Below are positions 48,803-58,798 of a stretch of 64,000 nucleotides of DNA, piece after piece. The stretch comes from Scalesia atractyloides (lineage: Eukaryota > Streptophyta > Magnoliopsida > Asterales > Asteraceae). The DNA lies in contig CAMTDV010000019.1 of NCBI GenBank assembly GCA_947069175.1, positions 72,663,358-72,727,357 on the forward strand, written 5' to 3'. Under the pieces are notes generated by a model. The model did not search any database. It saw only the letters and a list, made by a program, of their open reading frames with translations, and was not told the DNA's origin. Position 1 is the stretch's first letter, and each line of letters begins with the position of its first letter. The position numbers and the translations under genes were made by a program.

Positions 48803-49057
48803 TATATAAATTATAATAATAATATTTGCTCATAAATCACTGTACTTATTATCAGCAGTATATTAAATTGTTTTGGAATGTACGACAAACAGAGATGACC
48901 CCATGTGAGCTAGCACCTGCTTTTGCTCTTTCATTCATTCACATCTCTGCCTCTTCCTTCATCTTAACAACAATAATAATAATATTAATTTCCCTCTTAA
49001 TTCTCCCATTCTAAACGACACCGTTTCAGTTGTCTCCACCGCCGGTTTGTGTTCAAG

Positions 49058-52000
49058 ATGAAGCTTCACCACCACCGCCACCGGCAGCTCCACGGTGGCG
49101 TGTCAGTTGCTGCTTTCTTGGTTGTCTTTTTGCCTCTTGTTGCTTGTTCTAGTTCTAATCATGGTTCTGCTACAGTTTTGTCGGTGAGTTTAGTTTTTTT
49201 TTTTTGTGGAGTTTGTTATGGGAATGTGTTTTAGTGTATGTTTATAAAGATGGGATTTTTTAATTATTTTTAGTTTATTTTTTAATTTTGTGTAATTAGA
49301 AATGTTTAATTCCTTTTTCCATCTTTATATTCTTTATGGGTATTTTTAAATTCATCTTTGTTTTTGGTGATATATTGCTTAAAATCATAGATTTTGTATG
49401 TTAGATTTCTGGATGTGTTGTGTATGTGTGTGTTTTTTTAATTATTATTATTTTTTTAATGATGGGAATGTGTTTGTGTAAGTTTATAAAGATGGGATTT
49501 TTTTTAATTATGTGTAAATCAAAATCTTTATTTATTTATTTTTTTTTATAATTTTTCCAATTAATCTGGACTTATGTAAATCTGTAATCTTGTTTTTGGT
49601 GGATTAATTGCAAGAAATCATGGAGTTTGGGCGTTTATTGGTTTCCAGAAAAAAATACATAATTTCATAATCATCTGATGTTGATTTATTTCAGAATCTA
49701 TGACTTATGAGTAATGCAAGTCAACTATATTACAAAATGAATTTTGGGGCTTTTAAAATATCCAAAGCTGTCATTATTTCTGGAAACATCAAGAAATTCA
49801 GCAGCAACAGACCCATAAACCCTAGAAAAATTCAAGCTTTTGAAATAATTTTTTTTTGGGGAAATTCTTTAATTTATGATTTCACATATGTGCTAAAAAA
49901 GTTTTAATTTTTTTTTACAATTTTTCTTGTGCTAAAAAAGTTTTAATTTTTTACAATTTTTCTTGATGTTTTTGCAGGATTCTAATGCTTCAAAGCTTCA
50001 CTTTTTTTTTTTTGGGAAAATTATATAATTTATGATTTCACAAATATGCTAAGAAAGTTTTAATTTTTTACAGTTTTTACTGAAATATTTGCAGGACGCT
50101 AATGCTTCAAAGCTTCGGCACTCACGTCTGTTTAAGAACGCATTACAGCGCCAATCGGTGAGTCTGATTTGAATCTTTAATTGACAAAGTTCATATTTTT
50201 ATTTGTAAAATCTGACTTTATTTGTAAAAAAAAAATTATTTAAATTTATTATTGATTTTCTTGCTTTCTTGTTTAGTCAAATGAACAGCTGTCTGAGCTT
50301 TGGACACCTTTATCCAACCAAGGATGGAAACCATTTTCTGAATCCACATCTGCCTCTTGTAAGTAATATGAATTTAAGTCGATTTCGGTTTGTTCGGGAT
50401 TGGGATTGCTTATTAAAACTGATTGTTAATTGTGGTTGAGAACTCAACAATTAACCACGAGATTAATATTCTTGTTTATGATTCTAATGTTAATTCTTAC
50501 GGGTTGATTTCTGATTTAAAGCGTCATTGCCGGAGTCCACGGGATACATCCAAGTGTTTCTTGATGGTGGATTAAATCAGCAAAGAATGGGGGTATGTTT
50601 TCTACATATTTAATAAAATAATTCTATAGTACATAACATTTAGAGGTGCCAAAATTTGTAGATTATCGAGTTGGTAACTAGTCAAAACGGGTTTGGGTCA
50701 GATCAAACCCGGTTAGTTGACCCACCAAGCCTTTTTCGGCCAATTTCTCGAGTTGTAATGAAGACTAATGTATGAAATATGGTTATAACAATAAATCTAA
50801 TTTGATTTCATAAAATGATTTAGGAGGTTGTAAGCTTTTATTTACGTGATTTTCTTTTTACCCGTTTAATTTGTTTAGAGACTAATGAAATGTTGTTAAT
50901 CGGGCCTTTATGATCCATGTTAACTTACTTTTTATATTTTTAATAGATATGTGACGCGGTTGCGATCGCTAAAATCCTCAACGCGACACTCATGATACCA
51001 TATCTTGAAGTGAATCCGGTATGGCAAGACACGAGGTTCGTCTACCTTTTTTTATCCATATCCTTTGTACTAATATATTAACATAATTTTAGAAATGAAT
51101 ATTTATATACGGGGTGTTTTGGTCTTTGCAGCTCGTTCACAGATATTTTTGATGTTGATCATTTTGTGAATATATTGAAGGATGATATATCGATAATTAG
51201 AGAGTTGCCTGATGAGTATGCATGGAGTACACGCGAGTATTATGCTTCAGCAATTAGATCTACCCGAATTAAAAACGCTCCTCTTCACGCCTCAGCAAAT
51301 TGGTATCTTGAAAACGTCGCTCCCGTTCTTGAGAGGTTGGTATACACGATATACCTTATTTACGAAATTAATCAAACTTTAAATCAAATATGCCACTTTT
51401 AGTTTTGGTTTGGGAAAATAGATATAACTGTCAGGGGCGCGTTCAGTATAAAACCAGTTTTAAGTAGAGAACTACGAGAACCGCATAAACACTTGTACGT
51501 ACTGCTCATAATATATCATGGGAGAGAGAAAGAGAGGCGGTAATGTGGTTACATAATCGCCTAATGTATCGTATTAAAATAATAGATACATGTTGACATG
51601 CGGTTCTTGCAGTTATCTACTTCAAACAGGTATTGTATTGAACGACCGTCATAATTGTTACTATGCATACACACAAACACACACATCCAAGCAAAAACCT
51701 TTATCAATGCACAATATGCTTCAAATGCACATGTGTTAATATATAAAGGGCATTTTCATCTTTTTACGCTCTTCTTGAACACTTTGTGTTCATCATGTTC
51801 TTGAAGAAGATGAAGAACGTCTTTTTTTTTAAAAGAAACAGAAACCGAACTTGAAAACTAGAATGAGAATCAAAATCTATGTTCAAAGAACGGGATTTGA
51901 GTATCTAAACAAGCAACATATATAACTTGTATGTGTTTTACAGCTACGGGATAGCTGCGATTTCACCGTTTTCACACCGACTAGCTTTTGACAACATACC

Positions 52001-53665
52001 GATTGAAATCCAACGGTTAAGATGCAAAGTCAACTTTGAAGCGTTGGTCTTTGTTCCTCACGTTAGAAGTCTCGGGGAAGCACTCGTGAGTCGTCTCCGG
52101 TACCCAATTGTTGAAAGTATCGATGCGGTTGGGACTAAATACATTCGACAAGTTATTGATACCAAAGACGGCCTAGGAGCAGGCAAATTTGTTTCTCTAC
52201 ACTTGCGCTTCGACAAGGTACAAACGATCACTCGCTCATTTATTAGAGGGCAAATTCGTCAATTTCTAACTTAAACAAACATCTTGATATGGGTTTTTAT
52301 AATTGAAGGATATGGCGGCTCATTCCGCATGCGATTTTGGTGGAGGAAAAGCCGAAAAATTGGCTTTGGCGAAATACCGACAGACGATCTGGCAAGGAAG
52401 AGTTATGAACTCACGGTACACGATGAGGAGCTACGGAACCAGGGTCGTTGCCCGTTGACGCCTGAAGAAATTGGATTATTGCTGGCAGCTTTGGGTTTTG
52501 ACAACACTACCCGTTTGTACCTCGCTTCACATAAGGTGACAAATTCGACTTTAGTTATGAAAAGGGGGATCCGGGTTAGGTTTTATCCATAACGGGTCAA
52601 AGTACTGAAATAATCATTTAAATAAAAATATATATAAGTTCTAAAACTTTTGATAAAAAGTGTTCAAAGTCAACCTGAACTCACTCGGCCAAAATTACGG
52701 AGTTACCCATGCCCATTCTGCCACCTTTATTAGTATCGAGGGTATTTTAGACGTCTGACTAGTATAGGTACAGGTGTACGGTGGAGAAGCGAGGATAGCC
52801 GCACTACGGCAACTATTTCCATATATGGAAGACAAAAAGAGCCTCGCATCCTCATTAGAAAGGGCCAAAATAAAGGGAAAAGCTTCTTTGTCGGCTGCGG
52901 TTGATTATTATGTTAGCATGCATAGTGACATCTTCATTTCAGCTTCGCCTGGAAATATGCACAATGCTATGGTAAGCATCTTAGGAAGTTTTTAAATTAG
53001 GGGTGTTCACGGTCCGGTCTGGCCAGTTTTTGACAAAAAATCTGGGTCAAACCACTGGTTACGGCTTTGGAAAACGACAAACAAACAAACCGGATCAAGC
53101 TCAGCCAGAGCAGCCAGTTTGAGCCGATTTTTTAATTAATTTTTTCAAATTCAGTTGCTTGTGTTTAAAAATAATAATTAATAAAAATGGTTTATGAATA
53201 TAATACATATATTATAACTTCATATTCCAAAAATAAAATAAATAAATAAAAGTGATCTGATTATTATGATCTTTAGTCGCTATGATCAGGATTTAATGTT
53301 TGGATAAACAAATTCCGCTTATAATTCTAGAATATTTAGGGGGTCACACGCGTCTCTTTTGTTCATGGAAACGTCGTTTTTGGTCATTTTACGTATCAAT
53401 TTTCTTAAATAACAAAAAATAGTCAAACGCTCAACATCTGATTACCCGACAGGTGGGACACCGAACATACCTCAACTTGAAGACGATAAGACCAAACATG
53501 GTCTTATTGGGTCAAATTTTCATGAACAAAAGCATGAGTTGGTCAGATTTTCAAGAAGCAGTTGTAGAAGGGCAACGGAACAGGCTCGGAGAAATTAAGG
53601 AACGGAAACCAAAACAGTCGATATACACATACCCAGTTCCTGATTGCGTGTGTCAACAACGTTAA
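49058..53665 (+). CDS. GDP-fucose protein O-fucosyltransferase-like gene, 10 exons, frameshifted in exon 8
   Basis: Plant O-FucT family (Golgi GDP-sugar glycosyltransferases with cell-wall or secretory roles; substrate not readable). Exons: 49058-49183, 50095-50157, 50277-50358, 50522-50592, 50947-51035, 51132-51335, 51944-52217, 52309-52535, 52774-52971, 53453-53665; every intron is GT..AG and phases join. The ATG at 49058 is chosen because a signal anchor follows at once (hydrophobic SVAAFLVVFLPLVAC, residues ~16-30), after a His/Arg-rich tail, fitting a type II Golgi protein. Family blocks: YIQVFLDGGLNQQRMGICDA, WQDTSSFTDIFDVDHF, YGIAAISPFSHRL, LHLRFDKDMAAHSACDFGGG (GDP-binding Arg), RCPLTPEEIGLLLAALGF, SDIFISASPGNMHNA and the end SIYTYPVPDC. 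Expected length is 515 residues. One base is missing at 52420-52422 (Thr codon before DEELRNQGRC), giving TGA at 52456 after ~352 residues. It may be a real lesion or an assembly error. Confidence 0.93.
49184..50094 (+). other. Intron 1 with duplicated acceptor region
   Basis: A 911-base T-rich intron. Its last 250 bases contain direct repeats: the tract tttggg(a)aaatt...tgatttcaca...gctaa(a/g)aaagttttaatttttt occurs at about 49851 and 50006, and the phrase ttttgcagga(t/c)(t/g)ctaatgcttcaaagctt occurs at 49972 and 50089. Confidence 0.85.
49978..49999 (+). repeat. Decoy copy of the start of exon 2
   Basis: Twenty of 22 bases match 50095-50116, and the copy is preceded by its own tttttgcag acceptor. 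Splicing here would read DSNASKLHFFFFGKII and stop at TAA 50026-50028, so productive splicing must use the second copy, which reads DANASKLRHSRLFKNALQRQ. Confidence 0.85.
51435..51650. mobile_element. MITE in intron 6
   Basis: Left GGGCGCGTTCAGTATAAAACC...gaaccgcat and right atgcggttcttgca...GGTATTGTATTGAACGACC are inverted copies about 60-75 bases long. It is inside intron 6 (51336-51943) and does not touch the splice sites. Confidence 0.7.
52420..52422 (+). other. Single-base deletion (frameshift) in exon 8
   Basis: Upstream the frame reads ...WQGRVMNSRYT; downstream DEELRNQGRCPLTPEEIG is in the next frame. Exactly one base is missing in the ACN codon between them. No GT/AG pair exists here that could be an intron. 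Confidence 0.85.
52998..53140 (+). mobile_element. Truncated hAT fragment in intron 9
   Basis: It starts TAGGGGTGTTCACGGTCCGG, the end of the 38145-39014 element class, and continues with gtttttgac...tgggtcaaacc words. No inverted right end is found before exon 10. Confidence 0.6.
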
Positions 53666-54236
53666 GGTGACAACATTGCTGTGTGTAGTTTTGCCGTCGC
53701 ACATATTGTATGTGTTTGTGTTCAAATAAGGTGTGTTCTAGCTCGAGCTTTGCTTATACTGTATTTTTCCCACTTGGGTGTCGTGTCGATAGAGGGTTGG
53801 TTAGCGTGTTACGTAAGTTATACAGTAACATACCCACCATTGAGATTTCATTCTCATGATGTTATATATGTATAATATATATATTTAGTTCATTATTTTA
53901 ATCTATACAAGTGGAACATTTTGGTCGTGTTACGTATGTACAATGTTCGACACAATTTTGAGTTAGAACTTAGATGCGTGACGCATTCTTAAGGTTAAAT
54001 CCTAACAACCCGACTCAGTTACTTGAGATTGTGAAGCGGTTATGTAACCGTATAATTCATCTTCTTTCTTTCTCGTTGTATTTATATGGTTCTTGTAGTT
54101 CTCTATTTAAAAAATAGTTTCTTGTAATGATTTGATTAAAGAAACTGCAGCCCCATGGTGGTAAATTATGCAAAAACACGTGTGGTATGATTTTAGCTGT
54201 TAAAAAAAAAGAAACTGCAATACATTATGTTTATGA
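53666..54236 (+). other. Likely 3' untranslated region and short spacer
   Basis: AT-rich DNA after the TAA of exon 10. Near 53870 and 54080-54130 there are several AT-rich candidates for polyadenylation signals, none decisive. Confidence 0.4.
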
Positions 54237-54245
54237 TAACTAAAA

Positions 54246-54673
54246 AGAGTATATTGCCAAAATGGTCCTCGAGGTTTGGTCACTTTTGCCACTTTAGTCT
54301 AAAACTCAAACTTTTGAATTGAGTCCTTGTGGTTTTAATTTTGTTGTCATTTTCATCCAAAAGCAAAATCTGGTCAGATTTTTCAGTTAAAATGCAACTT
54401 TTTTGTCCTTTCCTCCCTTTTAATGAATACAAAATGGTCTGATTTTTTTTTTAATTTGTTACAATAAAACGTTAAAAGACCATTTTGCCTTTCATTAAAA
54501 GAGAGATAAAAGACAAATAAGTTGGACGTTAACTCAAAAATCTAACCGGATTTTAATTTTGTATGAAAGTGACAACAAAATTGAAACCACATGGACCTAG
54601 ATTCAAAAGGTTTGGGTTTTGGACTAAAGTGACAAAAGTGACCAAATCTTAGGGACATTTTAGCAGTTTACTC
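54246..54673. mobile_element. Mutator-like foldback MITE, copy 2, 428 bp
   Basis: Nearly palindromic, with ends GAGTATATTGCCAAAATGG and its diverged inverse (cattttagcagtttactc). Flanked by TAACTAAAA at 54237-54245 and 54674-54682, the 9-bp duplication typical of Mutator-like transposases. The arms carry ttttgtcctttc and aaaatctggtcagatttt words. Confidence 0.78.
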
Positions 54674-54682
54674 TAACTAAAA

Positions 54683-55890
54683 GGACATGTATTAACATAA
54701 TTTAAAATTGAAAAAAAAAATAAAATTACTAAAACATATGATTGGATTACGTTTATAATAATTATTAAAAGCTTATGAAATTATATTTTTTCTGATTTAT
54801 ATGAATTATATATTTTGATAACGAAAGAGAAAAAGACATTTTGACTAAAAGAGTAAAAGTCTATTGGTCCTGCTAGGAGACACAATAGTTGGGTCTATTG
54901 GTCCTACTATAATTTGAGGTTATATTGACAAGATAATGGAATAAACTCAATTATGAAATTAGATTATTTGTCAAAATAAACAAGTGGCGAAAACTACCGT
55001 TTTAATGCACAACGCGTTTCAGTTACAATAACCATCTTTAATTAAATAAATATACAAATGTTGGGAGTTCAATAAATTGTATTTAATTCTTTAAATGTCT
55101 TGTTTATGATGATTTGTAATGATACCTACTAAAATGTGTTTATTGCAGTTTCTAGAGGGGTTCTTGGGACGCAACGGATAACTCATAGATCGGTAATCAC
55201 GTAACATGTTAGTTTTTTAAAATAAAGAAATTATAGAAGTATCATGCCCAAATTAAAGAGAATAAAGTTATAAACGTTTAAAAATCGTGGTGAGAAATTG
55301 CTTTAAAAGTTGTAATTACTTAAAGTCCTAAAATTATTTAAAATTAAATTTTTGTTCTCCTTTTATGTATGTAGGAAGAATTCTGAATGCAACACATGTA
55401 CATCCTTAAATTTTTGCGGAGAAGGTATTTACAGTCAGTCAAGTACAAGCAATTTTAGCATAAACATACGTAAGTGGACACACATTTCTAATAGGTTAGG
55501 GTCACCGTTGTGAGAGAAAGGTATCTTGTCTGTTTAGGAATATTTTAGTTTTGGTAGCAAAACAAGTAACTGGATGCACCATTCTAATAGGTTAGACTGT
55601 GAGGAAACTCGTTTCGAAAGACATTAGACATGGAGCGTCTGAAGCACCATTTCAAATTTAATCAACAATGCATCAAAATTGAAAATTCAGACACACCAAT
55701 AACAGGTTAGACACAACATTATAATAAGTTAGACGCAACACTATCTACAGGATTAAACACACCGTTACTATCTATATTGCATCAGACCATTCCAAAATTA
55801 TGCCATTTTCAATAATGCCAATAAGATTCTTACCAAATTAAATAGAACTAAAGTTCTCAATTTTATGATATCATTGAAATTATATATATA
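54683..55890. other. AT-rich spacer
   Basis: A direct repeat of about 30 bases (gacacaatagttgggtctattggtcctac and its neighbour) lies near 54865-54910, and ggttagac(a/g)caac words recur near 55705. No gene. Confidence 0.4.
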
Positions 55891-56250
55891 GGGCTCGGTT
55901 CAAATGAGAACCACCACGAGTTGCGAGAACCACTAGAACTTTTTGATCGGGGGAGGGCCAATTTTTTTTGCACAAACGTAGATAAAAACATTATAAACAC
56001 ATATGTAAAAAAAGTAAAAAAAAAATATGGAGGCGGTAGTTTTGACTGATGCAAGTTTTTTTGCCTTGGCGTAAATTTTGCCCGAAATAAGTATTCTTTT
56101 TACACATCATGTAAATGTGGGTATACGACATTTTTTAAATTTTTTTGCCGAAACAAGTGATTTTTTTATGACTTGAGAATTTTTTTTCGGGAAAACCTTT
56201 TGGATAACCTAGTTCTCACAACTCGGGTGGTTCTCATTTTAACCCATCCC
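55891..56250. mobile_element. TA-flanked MITE 1 (GAGAACCACC ends), 360 bp
   Basis: Left GGGCTCGGTTCAAATGAG and right, inverted, GGGATGGGTTAAAATGAG, continuing as aaccaccc(g)agttg(c/t)gagaacc. Flanked by TATATATA on both sides. Non-coding. Confidence 0.75.
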
Positions 56251-56260
56251 TATATATATA

Positions 56261-58124
56261 GGGATGGGTTAAAATGAAAACCACCTTAAGTTATGAGAAA
56301 TGTAGGAACCAATACTAACATTGATCAAAGGTGTTTGGATAGATATGATTAAAAAGATAATAAAGCAATATAATGATTGTGTTTAAATTAATGACATTTT
56401 GTTTTTTAGTGAGAAAAAAAAGACATATAGATCTTTTACTATAGCTTTAATAATTGGTATGATTATTGATTTTGTTTAAATTAATAATATTGTTTTTAAT
56501 TAAAAAAATTAAACATGCATTATTAATTTTATTTTAATTCTCAGTTAATTTTATTATTTTAACACTCAATTAATTTTTTTAAACATGAATTATTAATTTT
56601 GTTTTAAATCTCAGATAATTTTTTTACGATCCAGTTTTTAAAACTTTTTTAACACCCTGGTTTTAACTTTTTTTAAGACCTGTGTTTAAACTTTTTTACA
56701 CGCCGGCTTAAAGCTTTTTTTACGCGGGTTTTAACTTTTTTTTTCGCGCCAGTTTTTAAATTTTTTTACGCGTCGGTTTTAAACTTTTTTAACGCGGCGG
56801 TTTAAACCTTTTTTTACGCGATGGTTTTAAACTTTTTTACGCGCATGTTCAAACTTTTTTTACTCGCGGGTTCAAACTTTTTTACGCGCGGGTTTAAACT
56901 TTTTTACGCGCCGGTTTAAATTTTTTTATACGCCGATTTTAATTTTTTTTTTACGCATGGTTTTAAACTTTTTTAGCGTGCCGGTTTAAAAAAAAATTTG
57001 TTCGCCGGTTTTAAACTCTTTTTGCGCGCCAGTTTTAACTTTTTCGGAGTTTAAAACTTTTTTTACGCGCGGTTTTAAACTTTTACCGTTTGACTCTTTC
57101 GCGTTTAGAACTTGTTTTACGCGCCGGTTTAGAACTTTTTTTACGCGCGGTTTTAAACTTTTTTTACGTGCCGATATAAAACTTTTTTTACGCTCAGTTT
57201 TAAACTTTTTTTACGTGCCGATATAAAACTTTTTTTACGCGCAGTTTTAAACTTTTTTTATGCGCCGATATAAAACTTTTTTACGCGCGGTTTTAAACTT
57301 TTTATACGCGCCAATTTTAAACTTTTTTTACGCACGGTATTAAACTTCAAGATTGCTTCATAACAGAAACATTGGTTTATCGGCCCACCACCATAACCGC
57401 CCCCCGACCCCTGATTTCGGGTTTACGAAATTTGAGGATCTTAACAAACGAACTCACTCAAAAATCATGACTCAATAGATATCTTAGATAAGTTGATACT
57501 TATCATCATCGACGGAAAAAAATATAAAAACGAACAACAAAAAATATGCAGTGGGGTCTTTTTTTGGGATTTATATTAAGTTTTAATAATATAAATTATT
57601 GACTAAATTAAATCATACTATAGAATGTGACACTGGTTAAATACTATCGTATGGAGGCTATTTTTCCAATTGGCTTAAGTATATATATTAATATATATAT
57701 TTATTATAATTACATTGGTTAAATACTATCATATGGAGGCTATTTTTCTAATTGACTTAAGTATATATTAATATATTATAATTTACTTAAGTATGTATTT
57801 AGTTTTATTACAAATTTTGAAAAGAAAAATCCGATTACATAATGCTTTTATTTATTTATTATGATTTGTTTTTTGGGAAAAAACAAGTTTTGATTTAGGT
57901 GAAAATATGAGTTTAAAGAGAGAGAGAGAGAGTAGATATGACATTTTGAGAGAGATAATGGATGGAAAAGTATGATAAGACTTTAAAGAAGAGAGAGTAG
58001 ATATGACATTATGAGTAAATTACTAAAATAACCTTTGAGATTTATAATAATAGTGTATAGGTGGCATGATCTGATTGTTGGAGAGTGGTTCTCGCAACTA
58101 GGGATGGTTTTCATTTGAACTGAT

Positions 58125-58126
<2 letters not shown>
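56261..58126. mobile_element. TA-flanked element 2 with TTTACGCG array, 1.87 kb
   Basis: It begins GGGATGGGTTAAAATG only ten bases (tatatatata) after element 1 and ends with the inverted counterpart gttttcatttgaactgatcc, again followed by TA repeats. The termini match element 1, so both belong to one family. It contains the tandem array at 56630-57345 and AT-rich DNA; no transposase. Confidence 0.65.
56630..57345. repeat. Minisatellite of ~25-bp units (tttttacgcgccggttttaaac)
   Basis: About 28 degenerate units of an acgcg core, a g(g/c)(t)ttt(a)aaac block and a T run. Later units (57160-57280) alternate acgcgcggttttaaac with acgtgccgatataaaac, making a higher-order two-unit repeat. Confidence 0.85.

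Positions 58127-58197
<71 letters not shown>
58127..58197. repeat. (TA)n microsatellite
   Basis: About 70 bases of TA repeats. Confidence 0.9.
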
Positions 58198-58201
<4 letters not shown>

Positions 58202-58209
58202 TTCTTTTT

Positions 58210-58263
58210 AAATCACGGGCCCTGTGCAGCGGTCCTCCCCGCACACCATAAAGGCCGCCCATG
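58210..58263. repeat. Conserved GC-rich 54-bp motif, copy 2
   Basis: Nearly identical to 15570-15622, including cctccccgcacaccataaag, and like it located just after TA repeats. Confidence 0.65.
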
Positions 58264-58798
58264 CGGAATTTTATAATAAAGTGATTGATCGACTTAAATG
58301 AAATATTGAAGTGGTTATAGACTTAATAAGGCTTGGGAATTGAAAGGGCCCAAAAGGAAATAGTAAAGAAAGCTTATGGGAGGGTAAAATAGTAACATTA
58401 TGCATGCATGAACCCTACAAATGAAAGATCAAAATCAAACTCGTCATTCTTCCATCTTTACACACATTCCAGAGAGAGAGAAAGAGAGACTAGAGGGAGA
58501 AGTTTGATTTCAAGTTCGTATCTCACTCTAGGTTCTCTCTCACTTTCTTAAGCGCCATTTTCGTAGGTTAACTGTCCATTTCAGCTTTCCACGAAAAGAT
58601 ATTGCATTTCAGCGGAAGCCAACTACACCATTTCATGACGAATCTGCTTCTAAAGTTTGAGGAATAAGAAGCGGGTTAGAAGTTGTTTTCGATTGGAGTG
58701 AATTCGGGTTGAGGAGATCTCATGAATTCGTAAGTTTGACGTGAATAGTCTCATGCTTTGGAATATTAATACTCGTTTTGATGATATATGATGATTAT
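58264..58798 (+). mobile_element. Probable fragment of another LTR
   Basis: The layout (aaccctacaaatgaaag, then a (GA)n tract, then leader-like DNA) resembles the promoter-proximal half of LTRs such as the one near 16440-16580. It is cut by the LTR that starts at 58799. No gene. Confidence 0.35.

Noticed and set aside
48826..49014. Short frame ahead of the O-fucosyltransferase ATG
   Set aside because: Probably 5' leader sequence; hydrophobic end is from ATT-rich DNA. An upstream ORF role cannot be shown.
52415..52460. Cryptic intron explaining the exon 8 frame change
   Set aside because: The two frames abut within two bases; there is no room for an intron and no usable GT/AG pair.
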